Shown here piece by piece: positions 23,919-33,204 of a DNA stretch of 64,000 bases (position 1 is its first letter; the number at the start of each line of letters is the position of its first letter). This DNA comes from Acetobacter vaccinii. GTDB lineage: Bacteria > Pseudomonadota > Alphaproteobacteria > Acetobacterales > Acetobacteraceae. Location of the stretch: assembly GCF_008365315.1 (NCBI RefSeq), contig NZ_CP043506.1, forward strand, positions 1,408,001 to 1,472,000, written 5' to 3'. The notes under the pieces were generated by a model. That model worked only from the letters and a program-made list of their open reading frames with translations. It did not search any database and was not told the DNA's origin. Both the position numbers and the translations under genes were made by a program.

Positions 23919-25145
23919 TTAGCCCTGCTGGCGGCGGGCGTGTTCCGCCAGCGCGAAGTCCAGCCCAAGGCGTACCTGATGGGGCCAGTCCTGCACGGGC
24001 GGGTGTGTGGCAGTGGGGCGTAACTGCGACAGGCTCTGCCGCGTGGGTGTGCTGGCCAGATTCTGGATGGCAGCCTGCCAGCCGGGGCTGTCCAGCGGAT
24101 GCAGGTAGTGGGCGGCATCCCCTGCGATTTCACGAAAGACCGGCAGGTCGCTGCACACAATGGGGGTGTCCAGGGCCAGAGCTTCCAGCAGGGGCAGGCC
24201 AAACCCTTCGGTAAAGGATGGAAACAGCAGGGCGCGGGCGTTGCCTAGCAGGTGGGCAACGTCGCGGTCGTCCAGTTCGTTCTTTTCGCTCACGCTGCTG
24301 GCAATGGCCGGGCAACGGTCGAGCATGTCGATGATGTTTTCATTCTCCCACCCACGGCGGCCGATAATCAGCAGCCGTGGGGTTGCGGCCCCAAGGGTCT
24401 GGCTGAGTTCGCGCCAGATGTTCAGCAGCAGCAGGTGGTTCTTGCGTGGCTCAATCGTGCCGATGCAGACAAAATACGGATCCTGCATCTGCGTGCCATC
24501 ATGCGGTGCTGCGGTGCCCCGGCCCCAGACATGCAGCCCGTGGGCAATGGGGGCAATGGGCACATGGGCGGGTACAAACGGCCGCAGGTCGGCGGCCACC
24601 TGGCCGGAGGGCACGGTAATGCTGTCCGCCAGCCTGGCCACGCTGGCAATGCGGCGGCGGTGGCGGTCGTCCTCGCCCGGGCGGTTGTATTCGGGAAACT
24701 GCATGGGAATGAGATCGTGGATCATCACGCTCATGCCCGCGCCCGTGTGGTGCAGAAACTGGCTGATGGTGTCCGTGCGCATCAGATGATGGTGGGACAG
24801 CAGCAGGTAAAGCGGGCGTTCGCCCCCTGTGCGGGCGGGGGGCGTGCCACTGCCCAGAGCGGCTTCGGACAGCAGACGCCGTGCCAGCCATTTCAGGTTT
24901 GACAGGGGTTGTTTCCTGCCGTCCCACAGCTCTGCCGTCAGGGCCAGAAACTGCGCGACAGCCGTGCGTTTGAGAACGCGGATACCCCGCAGCGGCACAT
25001 AGGCGACAAACACCACCCTGTCCGCCCAGTGGGCATGCACATGGGCGGCATATTCATATTCCACCCGGTCAATCCCGGTAGGAACGGCGTGCCCCGCGCG
25101 CGACAGCAGGCGGGAGATATCCATGTAAAGCAGGGTGCGTGACAT
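23919..25145 (-). CDS. GT4-type glycosyltransferase
   Basis: The 408-residue protein has a GT-B fold. The donor-binding half carries CIGTIEPRKNHLLLLNIWREL and the EX7E-type motif EGFGLPLLEALALDTPIVCSDLPVFRE (in parts), both typical of GT4 mannosyl- or rhamnosyltransferases. The N-terminal half begins MSRTLLYMDISRLLSRAG and includes MIHDLIPMQFPEYNRPGE. It lies 19 bases after the kpsS stop in the same direction and is probably cotranscribed with kpsC and kpsS, so it may extend a capsule or lipid-linked chain. Sugar donor and acceptor are unknown. Confidence 0.9.
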   Translation of the reverse strand: MSRTLLYMDISRLLSRAGHAVPTGIDRVEYEYAAHVHAHWADRVVFVAYVPLRGIRVLKRTAVAQFLALTAELWDGRKQPLSNLKWLARRLLSEAALGSGTPPARTGGERPLYLLLSHHHLMRTDTISQFLHHTGAGMSVMIHDLIPMQFPEYNRPGEDDRHRRRIASVARLADSITVPSGQVAADLRPFVPAHVPIAPIAHGLHVWGRGTAAPHDGTQMQDPYFVCIGTIEPRKNHLLLLNIWRELSQTLGAATPRLLIIGRRGWENENIIDMLDRCPAIASSVSEKNELDDRDVAHLLGNARALLFPSFTEGFGLPLLEALALDTPIVCSDLPVFREIAGDAAHYLHPLDSPGWQAAIQNLASTPTRQSLSQLRPTATHPPVQDWPHQVRLGLDFALAEHARRQQG

Positions 25146-25164
25146 AGCGGAGGGTCGATAATTC

Positions 25165-26442
25165 CTAGTTATCCAGATGCGAAGGCAGGAAGACCACGTT
25201 ATCGGGTTCCGACCTGACACTGCTGACACGGCGCAATGTGCCCGCCACAAGGGTGGACAGCCCTTCTTCCGAGAAGAAACCGCCTTCAATAAGGCAACGG
25301 TCGATCAACACCTTCATGAACGCGTGAAGAGTGTCAGGGTCGGGCGGCGTGGGGTTTGCCCAGAAGTCATCCAGCGGCTGCTGGTCTGTAACATGGTCGA
25401 TATTGTAAACAGCCCGGCCCAGCACTTTGACGGGCACGTTCTGCGCCAGAGCCAACGTGCCGGTGGTGCTGTTGACGGTCACAACCCCGCGGGCATCGCG
25501 CACCATGTGGCTGATTTCACCATATTCCACGTAGCGCACCCGCTGGGCGATGCCCAGATGGGTGGCAATACGGGTGATCATGGCTTTCCAGTCCTTTACC
25601 CCGTTGTCCAGCGGGTGTTCCTTGACCAGCAGGTACAGGTCGGCAGGGGCATGCAGGGCAAAGGACTGCATGACCATGGCAATGGCCGGTGTCATGCCAT
25701 TGAAGTTGGAATGCAGGTGGATCTGGGAATCCGCATCCAACTGTAAGGGAAAGAGCACGTAGGGCAGCTTGCCGGTGGCAAACCAGTCCAGCACCTTCTG
25801 GGATTCGGCCCGGGCGGTCTTTTTGCGCGCCAGCCTGCGCAGCCAGCTTACACCTTCATACCACGCGCCCCAGGGCCGGTAGTCCTGCCAGTAGGGGAAA
25901 TGCCTGCGGGTCAGAATATCGGCGGCATTATAGGCCACAGCCTCCAGCGCCCTGCGCGGGAAGGAGGAGGACACCGTCTGGTGCGGAGCCAGCGGGGGCA
26001 GCAGGCGGGCCTGCTCGACATACCATGCGGAATTGCGGGGCAGGGTGGAATGGCCGTTAACCCCGTCCATTTCCAGCGTGACCCAGTCGGGGCGGATATA
26101 GCCTTCCTCAAACACGTAAATCCGGGTGCCGAGTTTTTTGCACAGGGCAATGGCCTGGCGGTGGCGCGGTCGGCAGTCCCCAAAGAGCATGATGTCGGTA
26201 ATGCCCAGGCTCTCGATTTTTTCGCGCAGGAACAGCGGCCATTCATCATCCGTGCCGGTAAAGGACATGGCGTTGGGCAAGCGCCAGAACAGGCAGTCCC
26301 CACCGTTGAAGTTGATCTTCCAGACCCCGTAGCCGTTTTCACGCAGGGCTGTGCCAATGCGCTGAAAAAAAGGCCCCATCAGGCCTTGTAGCAGAAGGAA
26401 GCGGCGTTCCTCCGGGCGTGGGGGAAGGGGGGCTTGGGTCAT
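25165..26442 (-). CDS. kpsS: Capsule glycolipid beta-Kdo transferase, KpsS/LipB type
   Basis: The 425-residue protein matches KpsS-type enzymes: LLLQGLMGPFFQRIGTAL at the N-terminus, KINFNGGDCLFW, YVFEEGYIRPDW and, in the second half, FPLQLDADSQIHLHSNF, VKEHPLDNG and TVNSTTGTLAL. In group 2 capsule systems KpsS adds the first beta-Kdo to a lyso-phosphatidylglycerol anchor and KpsC extends the linker. The ATG overlaps the kpsC stop (ATGA), a classic 4-base coupling. The exporter genes of KpsMT type lie 26 kb away. Confidence 0.88.
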   Translation of the reverse strand: MTQAPLPPRPEERRFLLLQGLMGPFFQRIGTALRENGYGVWKINFNGGDCLFWRLPNAMSFTGTDDEWPLFLREKIESLGITDIMLFGDCRPRHRQAIALCKKLGTRIYVFEEGYIRPDWVTLEMDGVNGHSTLPRNSAWYVEQARLLPPLAPHQTVSSSFPRRALEAVAYNAADILTRRHFPYWQDYRPWGAWYEGVSWLRRLARKKTARAESQKVLDWFATGKLPYVLFPLQLDADSQIHLHSNFNGMTPAIAMVMQSFALHAPADLYLLVKEHPLDNGVKDWKAMITRIATHLGIAQRVRYVEYGEISHMVRDARGVVTVNSTTGTLALAQNVPVKVLGRAVYNIDHVTDQQPLDDFWANPTPPDPDTLHAFMKVLIDRCLIEGGFFSEEGLSTLVAGTLRRVSSVRSEPDNVVFLPSHLDN

Positions 26443-28205
26443 GGAACGGTGCATGTCCGTATGAAATGGCGGGCTTTTGTGAATAGGCGTGAGGGAAGGG
26501 ATTGGCGCAGGGCCATCTGGGTACGGCGCAGGGCCATCCACCGTGTTTGCCTCCAGGCATCGGGCTGATCAAAACGGTCGAGCAGGATTTCAACCGGGCA
26601 GGGCAGGTGTGTCACCGGGTCAAGGTAACGGGGGTAGAGCAGCAAGGTGCCTGCCACAAGCTCGGCCAGGGTCAATGCGCGGCCCCGGCGTGCGGGAACG
26701 GGGGCCTGGTCGGTTGTCAGGCCCCATCCAGCATAAAAAGGTGTGCCATAGGTGGTGACGGGAATACCGCGCACCAGTGCTTCAAACCCGGCAAGGGATG
26801 TCAGCGTATGGACGGCATCCACCTGCATCAGCACGGAGGTAATGGCTCCGCCCCGGCTGATTTCATCCGCGGTCTCCAGCACTACGGCGTCGGGCAGGGC
26901 ACCTTTGCGGTAGCCTGCCTCCACATCCGGGTGGGGGCGGTAGAGAATATAGGCATCCGGCCGGGCGGCTCGTACAGCGCGCAGCAGGGCCAGATTGTCG
27001 CGGATCTGCCCCCCACCCCGCAGGACAGACAGGTCATCCGCCACCTGACCGGGCACAAGAATGACAGGGCCGGAGCGTGCCGCCCGCTGGCGTGGCTGTT
27101 CTGGCTCACCCTTGCCGTATTTGGAAATGCCAGCATCCCGCAGCCGCACCATGAGCGTTTGCGCACGGGCCCGCAGGGTGTCGTCAAAAACCGTGGTGGC
27201 GAGGATATGTTCCAGATCGCTGGGCTGGGCGGGGTCGTAATAGACACCACGGCGGTCAAGGAAAATGGAGGCCGGGGGCTGGAGCGCACTGCCAAGGCCG
27301 ATGGAGCGGATAAACCCGTCCTCCACCCGCAGCAGGGTCAGACCGGCCTGTGCAAGGTGCTGCTCCACCCCTGCGGGCATGCGGGTTGTCCATATGGCCA
27401 CACCGGGCCTGCGCGTAGCCCGGCAGGCCGCCACGGCGCGGGGGATGGAGCGGAAAAAGGCAGGATGGCCGGGGGCGCTGGCCAGAAAGGCCGCAATCTG
27501 CGGCCTTTTCCACAATGACATGCCCATGCACGCGCCAACCTGACGGTTGGCTTGCAGGGTCTGCTTCCATAAGACCAGCACATCCAGCACGGCGCGGCAG
27601 GTGGTGGGCTGGCCGGTAAAGGGGCAGCTATAGCGCGTGTCGTTCAGGATATGGTCCAGCGCTGCCTGTTCGGTCAGGGGCTGGGCTGTCCCGGCAGGAC
27701 CGGAGGTAATGCTGACGGTCAGGCCACGCAGTGCGGCCAGCAGGCAGAGGTCGTGCTGGGGGCCATCCGGGGTGAGGGCGCAAAGGTCGCGCACCGTGTC
27801 CAGCACAGCGTGAGGGTCCAGCACGTGGGCGTCGGCACAGGCAAGGCCCAGTCTGCGGGCCAGACGCTTGCTCTGCCGGTCAAAGCGGGAGGGCAGCAGC
27901 AGGATGTTCTGGCGCGGGTGGCGGGCTGCCAACGGGTGCAGTGCTGCGCGTGCCTGGGCCAGCGGCAGGGCAGAGGGCACGCACAGAACGGCCGTAAAAC
28001 TGCGGGGCAGTGCCTTGGCCCAGAACTGTCCGCCCACCCGTTCCTGCACAATGGTATCGCGCACAAAGGCGCGTTCTGCCGCATCGGGCAGCACATCGGG
28101 GCGGGCCGGGGTGGCAAGGGCGGGCATGCTGGCGCGGAAAGGGGGAGGGGCGAGGAAACACCGTGCTCTCTGCCCCGCTGAATACCTTGAAAGCGCCGTC
28201 ATCAT
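26439..28205 (-). CDS. kpsC: Capsule linker Kdo transferase, KpsC/LipA type
   Basis: The 588-residue protein shows the KpsC C-terminal module: RVEDGFIRSIGLGSALQPP (residues about 285-303), DRRGVYYDP, VLVPGQVADDLSVLRG, YRPHPDVEAGYR, HTLTSLAGFEALVRGIPVTTYGTPFYAGWGLT. KpsC normally has two such modules and about 675 residues; here the N-terminal module is shorter and divergent, so the enzyme may add fewer or different linker sugars. Two ATG codons stand at the start. It is the first gene of a leftward operon with kpsS and a GT4 gene. Confidence 0.87.
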   Translation of the reverse strand: MMTALSRYSAGQRARCFLAPPPFRASMPALATPARPDVLPDAAERAFVRDTIVQERVGGQFWAKALPRSFTAVLCVPSALPLAQARAALHPLAARHPRQNILLLPSRFDRQSKRLARRLGLACADAHVLDPHAVLDTVRDLCALTPDGPQHDLCLLAALRGLTVSITSGPAGTAQPLTEQAALDHILNDTRYSCPFTGQPTTCRAVLDVLVLWKQTLQANRQVGACMGMSLWKRPQIAAFLASAPGHPAFFRSIPRAVAACRATRRPGVAIWTTRMPAGVEQHLAQAGLTLLRVEDGFIRSIGLGSALQPPASIFLDRRGVYYDPAQPSDLEHILATTVFDDTLRARAQTLMVRLRDAGISKYGKGEPEQPRQRAARSGPVILVPGQVADDLSVLRGGGQIRDNLALLRAVRAARPDAYILYRPHPDVEAGYRKGALPDAVVLETADEISRGGAITSVLMQVDAVHTLTSLAGFEALVRGIPVTTYGTPFYAGWGLTTDQAPVPARRGRALTLAELVAGTLLLYPRYLDPVTHLPCPVEILLDRFDQPDAWRQTRWMALRRTQMALRQSLPSRLFTKARHFIRTCTVP

Positions 28206-28370
28206 CCCAACACGTTGAGTTCTGTTTTTACGGGGTATGCGTAATAAGCCCGTCTACAGAAAAGGACGACATCACATTTGCATACTATGGCATCGAGTAT
28301 ATACAGGGGCATCCCGCGCTTAACAAGATGAACACTGGCGCGGAAGACCTGACAGAAACCTTGAACCTTC

Positions 28371-29873
28371 ATGCGGCAACGCGGGAACAGGCCAGAGCCG
28401 CCCAGCGGGCTGCGGTGTGGAAGAAATTTTCTCCTGATGATGCTAGGCCAGTTCACGGTATTTTACGCCCTGTCTGTTTTTATTGCGTTGCCATCCCTGC
28501 TGATGCCCATGCCAGTAAAAAAAGGGGATATTGAGGCGAAGCCTCTGGTCTTTCTGTATTGTCTTAATACTTTGTTCTTATATGCCGCCGTGGTGGCGGG
28601 GGATGGCGCGCCTGCTCTGGGGTGCGTTGTCGCGGTTGCGCTGTCCTACGGGCTGGCATTTGCCTCACGCGTGAAATACCGCATTCTGGGCGAGCCTGTT
28701 CTGTTCACGGATATTATTTCGCTGGCTGAACTGGTCCGTAACCCGAAGTTTTTTATCTTCTCCCTGCCGCCTGCGGCCTGGGTGGCCAGTGCGCTGGTGC
28801 TGCTGGCCCTGCCGTGTGTGTTCTGGTGGTTTTTTACTTGGGATTACGCGCTGCGACTTGTGGCGGCCTTGGCTGTGGTGGCTGTTGTTGCGGTGTATAC
28901 CCGCCTGCCGCTGGCCCGCTGGGTTGCCGTGCCCAACTGGCGGCGTGATGTCTGGCGGCTGGGTGTTGCAGGCATGCTGGTGCTGTACTGGCGGCGCTGG
29001 AAGGCGCAGGCAGCCCCCCAGCCCCCGATGGCTGTTGCGGGCACGGCTGCGCGTGATGTTGTTGTGGTGGTGCAGTGTGAGTCCTTCGCTCTGCCGGGCA
29101 TGTTTGCGCAGGAGCAGGCACGGGGTGTTGCCTTGCCGGAACTGGAACGTGCCCAGGCGCGGGCGCGCAGTGCCGGGGGGCTGCTGGTCAGCGGGTTTGG
29201 GGCCTACACCATGCGGACCGAATACGGCGTGCTGTTTGGTCGGGAGGAGCAGGAACTGGCCTTTCGCCAGTATGATCCCTTTCTGACCGCGGCGGATGAT
29301 AAGCAGTTTTCCCTGCCATGGCGGTTGCGGCAGGCTGGGTATCAGAGTGTTTTCATGCACCCGCACAGCCTGGCGTTTTATGGCCGGGACCGGCTGATGC
29401 CCACGATCGGGTTTGATGTGGTGGATGACAGCATGGGCGAGCATACGCCCACCCGTGCAACACCCTACCCTGAGGACACAGCTCTGGCCGCACGGATGAT
29501 CGACAGGATTCGCACAGCCTCCGGGCCGTTGTTTCTTTACGCCGTGACAATGGAAAACCACGCCCCATGGCCCGGTGCGCCGGATGAGGCGTTGGGGCAT
29601 TATCTGCGGCATCTACGTAATAGTGACACAATGCTGGGTATGCTGGTGGATGAACTGGACAGGCTGGGGCGGAAGAGCCTGCTGGTATTTTTTGGTGACC
29701 ACCGCCCGTCCATTCCAGGAGTGAACAGTGTGACCCAGGAGCGCACAACGCCTTATGTTTGTGTTGAATTTCCCGCTACGGAGGGCAAAGCCAGCAGGGT
29801 ACCCCAACAGGACATGACACCCGCCGCCCTGCACCATCTGATTGAGGGGCTGGCGGTTCATCGTACTATGTGA
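28371..29873 (+). CDS. LtaS-like membrane phosphotransferase (sulfatase fold)
   Basis: The product of about 500 residues has four or five membrane segments (residues 20-210) followed by an alkaline phosphatase-type domain. Likely metal and catalytic residues are Glu in VVQCESFALPG, the nucleophile Thr in YTMRTEYGVLFG, His in ENHAPWP and Asp-His in FFGDHRPSIPG. Family members move phosphoglycerol or phosphoethanolamine from phospholipid to a surface glycan. Divergence from kpsC across 165 bases suggests it decorates the same polysaccharide. The start is uncertain: ATG 28371 or the ATG pair at 28437/28440, which begins closer to the first helix. Confidence 0.85.
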   Translation: MRQRGNRPEPPSGLRCGRNFLLMMLGQFTVFYALSVFIALPSLLMPMPVKKGDIEAKPLVFLYCLNTLFLYAAVVAGDGAPALGCVVAVALSYGLAFASRVKYRILGEPVLFTDIISLAELVRNPKFFIFSLPPAAWVASALVLLALPCVFWWFFTWDYALRLVAALAVVAVVAVYTRLPLARWVAVPNWRRDVWRLGVAGMLVLYWRRWKAQAAPQPPMAVAGTAARDVVVVVQCESFALPGMFAQEQARGVALPELERAQARARSAGGLLVSGFGAYTMRTEYGVLFGREEQELAFRQYDPFLTAADDKQFSLPWRLRQAGYQSVFMHPHSLAFYGRDRLMPTIGFDVVDDSMGEHTPTRATPYPEDTALAARMIDRIRTASGPLFLYAVTMENHAPWPGAPDEALGHYLRHLRNSDTMLGMLVDELDRLGRKSLLVFFGDHRPSIPGVNSVTQERTTPYVCVEFPATEGKASRVPQQDMTPAALHHLIEGLAVHRTM

Positions 29874-29989
29874 TTTCTGGTATGGGTGATGAAATTGGCA
29901 CATCCTCGCTGTCTAGGATTGAACCGTGCGGGGAAAACAGCAATAACAACGACAGGCGCGCCTGATCTGGAAAGAAAGAGTAAAACAAC

Positions 29990-30625
29990 TTGCGGGAAAA
30001 AGGGGTAAGACTGTTTCGTTCCGGCTGGCTTGAATGCCTGACCTACATGCCTTTTCCGGTATTTGTGGTGGCATGGCTGGTTATCCTGTCGGGTTTGGCG
30101 GCCAATCTGGTCATACAGCCGATTCCCCCCGTGCGCGCTGTCGCCATGGTGGCCTGCGGCTTGGCAGTCTGGTTTTTCTTTGAATATGTCATGCACCGCC
30201 ATCTGTTCCATATGGCGTTCCGCAGTGCGATAGGGCAGCGCTTTGTCTTTATCATGCACGGCAACCATCATGATTACCCGCGTGACCCGCTGCGCAACCT
30301 GATGCCGCTGATTGTCAGCCTGCCGCTGGCCGTGGTGCTGGAAACGCTGTTCTGCCTTGTGATGGGCTACGATTGGGGCCGCCCGTTCTTTCTGGGCTTT
30401 GTGGCCGGGTATGTGCTGTATGACGGCATGCATTTTGCCATGCACCAGTGGCGCTTTTCCAATGCCCTGCTGCGCCGGATCCAAATCCACCACCTGCGCC
30501 ACCATTACCACGACCACGAGACCAATTACGCCGTGACGGCCATTTTCATCGACCGGCTGTTCGGCACCTGTGCGCGCAAACATCATGGTCAGGCTGACCG
30601 CTCCGAAGTTCGCCGCCGCGCCTGA
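29990..30625 (+). CDS. Fatty acid hydroxylase superfamily membrane protein
   Basis: The 211-residue protein has two membrane helix pairs and the histidine boxes of the di-iron sterol desaturase/fatty acid hydroxylase family: MHRHLFH, HGNHHDYP, HFAMHQW and HHLRHHYHDHE. Length and spacing resemble fatty acid 2-hydroxylases (Scs7/FA2H type) without the cytochrome b5 domain. Acetic acid bacteria make 2-hydroxy fatty acids and ceramides, so this is a fair candidate for that step. The start is read as TTG 29990; no upstream ATG exists in frame before the stop codon. The ribosome site is weak. Confidence 0.82.
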   Translation: MREKGVRLFRSGWLECLTYMPFPVFVVAWLVILSGLAANLVIQPIPPVRAVAMVACGLAVWFFFEYVMHRHLFHMAFRSAIGQRFVFIMHGNHHDYPRDPLRNLMPLIVSLPLAVVLETLFCLVMGYDWGRPFFLGFVAGYVLYDGMHFAMHQWRFSNALLRRIQIHHLRHHYHDHETNYAVTAIFIDRLFGTCARKHHGQADRSEVRRRA

Positions 30626-30636
30626 TCGGCTCCAGT

Positions 30637-30662
30637 CAGGCCCGCCCTTGCCGGAGGGCCTG
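30637..30662 (+). terminator. Hairpin after the hydroxylase gene
   Basis: CAGGCCC (30637-30643) pairs perfectly with GGGCCTG (30656-30662), 12 bases after the stop codon. No T run follows. Confidence 0.45.
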
Positions 30663-30682
30663 TGTTGAGACCGCTTGCTTAA

Positions 30683-31352
<670 letters not shown>

Positions 31353-31428
31353 TGGCGTCCCGTACGGGATTCGAACCCGTGTTGCCGCCGTGAAAGGGCG
31401 GTGTCCTAGGCCTCTAGACGAACGGGAC
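31353..31428 (-). tRNA. tRNA-Glu (anticodon TTC)
   Basis: The reverse strand folds as a cloverleaf of 76 bases. GTCCCGT pairs with ACGGGAC in the acceptor arm, the anticodon loop CTTTCAC carries TTC, and the T arm has GGTTCGAATCC. CCA is encoded at 31353-31355. A promoter of the same type as for the other two tRNA genes lies upstream. Confidence 0.97.
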
Positions 31429-31448
31429 AAGAGGCGTCGTTGAGGGGT

Positions 31449-31477
31449 TATCTATAGGTGTTCGCGGGGGGCGTCAA
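31449..31477 (-). promoter_or_regulatory. tRNA-Glu promoter
   Basis: On the minus strand TTGACG (31472-31477) and TAGATA (31449-31454) are 17 bases apart. A run of A residues follows upstream (31485-31508) like an UP element. The -35 is close to the sigma-70 consensus. Confidence 0.7.
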
Positions 31478-31538
31478 GCGACTAAAACCATTTTTTTCAG
31501 TTTTTTATCTGCCCCCACCAAAACGCCCTTCCGGTTCC

Positions 31539-31964
31539 TTACAGACCAAACTCGCTCAGGCCCCGCAGCAGGGTTTCGGGCAGGTCTGCGGTGGTGCTGT
31601 CGCTGTCAGGCGGGGCATCGGCCTGGGTCAGATAGCGCCAGCCCTGGAACGGCCGCATGGGGCGGGCCTGCACACGGATGATGGTGGGGGACAGAAACAG
31701 CAGTGTCCCGGTGCTGCCATCGGCCCGGGTGTGTGTCTCTATGGCTTCCAGCACCTGTCGGCACAGGATCATCCCGCCGATCACACGGTAGAGGGAGCCT
31801 CCCTCCAGCAATGCTTCCGCCTGACGGGGAAAGGCGCGGGTGTGCACAACCGGCAGGGCCACGGTGGACCCCGCAGGTGCGTGCATGTTCTGGGGTAAGG
31901 TCTGCCGGGCTGCCAGGTCTTCAAGCGAGGCAACACCGACAACCAGTTTGATCAGGTTCAGCAT
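31539..31964 (-). CDS. DUF1489 family protein
   Basis: The 141-residue protein starts MLNLIKLVVGVASLEDL and contains HTRAFPRQAEALLEGGSLYRVIGG, CRQVLEAIETH and the C-terminal RPFQGWRYLTQADAPPD block. These are the conserved parts of DUF1489, an alphaproteobacterial family without known function. The ATG at 31964 is chosen because conservation begins there. hemW ends 64 bases upstream in the same direction, so the two could be cotranscribed. Confidence 0.85.
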   Translation of the reverse strand: MLNLIKLVVGVASLEDLAARQTLPQNMHAPAGSTVALPVVHTRAFPRQAEALLEGGSLYRVIGGMILCRQVLEAIETHTRADGSTGTLLFLSPTIIRVQARPMRPFQGWRYLTQADAPPDSDSTTADLPETLLRGLSEFGL

Positions 31965-32028
31965 TTGGCAAGGATGGCCGAGGTCGCGCTTTCTGCAAAG
32001 GCCCACAGGCGCATGGGCCTGTGGCGTG

Positions 32029-33204
32029 TCAGAGCACTAACGCACCCAGTAGGGCTTCCAGCCGCAGGCGTCCCTCGGGGGTGGCGCGCAGGGTGTCGGG
32101 TGTCTGGGTCAGATACTGCTCGTCCAGGGCTGCGTGCAGAATGGTCGGGTCGACGGCCTGTGCCAGTGTCAGCCCCGTGCGGGCGGCAAAGCGGTGGGTG
32201 TTGATGCCTTCTTCCACCCGCAGGCCCATCAGCAGCATTTCCCGCGCGCGTTCACGGGGGTCCAGCGCGTCCTGGCTGGTCTGGCCAGTGCCGTGCTGCT
32301 CTACCAGTGCGGCCCAAGGTTCGGGCGCGCGGTGCCGCCGTGTGGCGTAAAGCCCGTCGGACAGGCTTAACCGCCCATGCGCACCGGGGCCAATGCCCAG
32401 ATAGTCGCCATAGCGCCAGTAGGTCAGGTTATGGCGGCTCTCACTGCCAGGGCGGGCATAGTTGGAAACCTCATACGCCCGCAGGCCGTGGGCGGCGGTT
32501 ATGGCGGTGGTGGCGTCATACAGGGCGGCGGCTTCATCCTCATCAGGCAGGGTAAAGCTGTGCGACCGGTACAGGGCTTCAAACTTGGTGCCGGGTTCTA
32601 TGGTCAACTGGTAGAGCGAGATATGGTCCGCTGCCAGTTCCAGCGCGGTATGCAACTCGCTCTGCCAGGCGGCCAGTGTCTGCTCTGGCCGGGCGTAGAT
32701 AAGGTCAAAGGTAATCCGCTCAAACAGGGCGCGGGCACTTTCCAGCGCGGCGCGGGCCTGTGTGGCGGAATGTTCGCGGCCCAGAAAGCGCAGGGCTGCA
32801 TCGTCCAGTGCCTGAATACCCAGCGACACCCGATTGACCCCTGCCTGACGGAACTGTGCCAGCCGTGCGGCCTCCACACTGGTCGGGTTGGCCTCCAGCG
32901 TGATTTCAAGGTCCGGGGCGGGGTCAAACAGGGTTGTGGCGTCGGCAATCAGAGCGGCCACAGTATCGGGCGCCATGAGCGAGGGGGTGCCGCCGCCAAA
33001 GAAAATGGATGTCAGCCGCCTGCGGCCCAGCCGTGCGGCTTCGTGCGCCAGTTCGGCCCGCAGGGCTGCGCCAAAGCGGGCCTGCGGGATGGTGTCGCGC
33101 ACATGGGAGTTAAAGTCGCAGTACGGGCATTTGGCCAGGCAGAACGGCCAGTGGATGTACAGGGCAAGAGGTTCGCCCTGCACAGTGCCGAGGTCAGATG
33201 GCAA
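32029..33204 (-). CDS. hemW: Radical SAM heme chaperone HemW
   Basis: The 391-residue protein has the radical SAM cluster motif in [14 protein letters not shown] (Cys-x3-Cys-x2-Cys), [10 protein letters not shown] and [21 protein letters not shown], matching HemW. HemW binds heme and helps insert it into respiratory enzymes; it was once mistaken for coproporphyrinogen oxidase HemN. HemN has an extra N-terminal region that is missing here. The start overlaps the end of kup by 11 bases, so translation may be coupled. Confidence 0.93.
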   Translation of the reverse strand: MPSDLGTVQGEPLALYIHWPFCLAKCPYCDFNSHVRDTIPQARFGAALRAELAHEAARLGRRRLTSIFFGGGTPSLMAPDTVAALIADATTLFDPAPDLEITLEANPTSVEAARLAQFRQAGVNRVSLGIQALDDAALRFLGREHSATQARAALESARALFERITFDLIYARPEQTLAAWQSELHTALELAADHISLYQLTIEPGTKFEALYRSHSFTLPDEDEAAALYDATTAITAAHGLRAYEVSNYARPGSESRHNLTYWRYGDYLGIGPGAHGRLSLSDGLYATRRHRAPEPWAALVEQHGTGQTSQDALDPRERAREMLLMGLRVEEGINTHRFAARTGLTLAQAVDPTILHAALDEQYLTQTPDTLRATPEGRLRLEALLGALVL

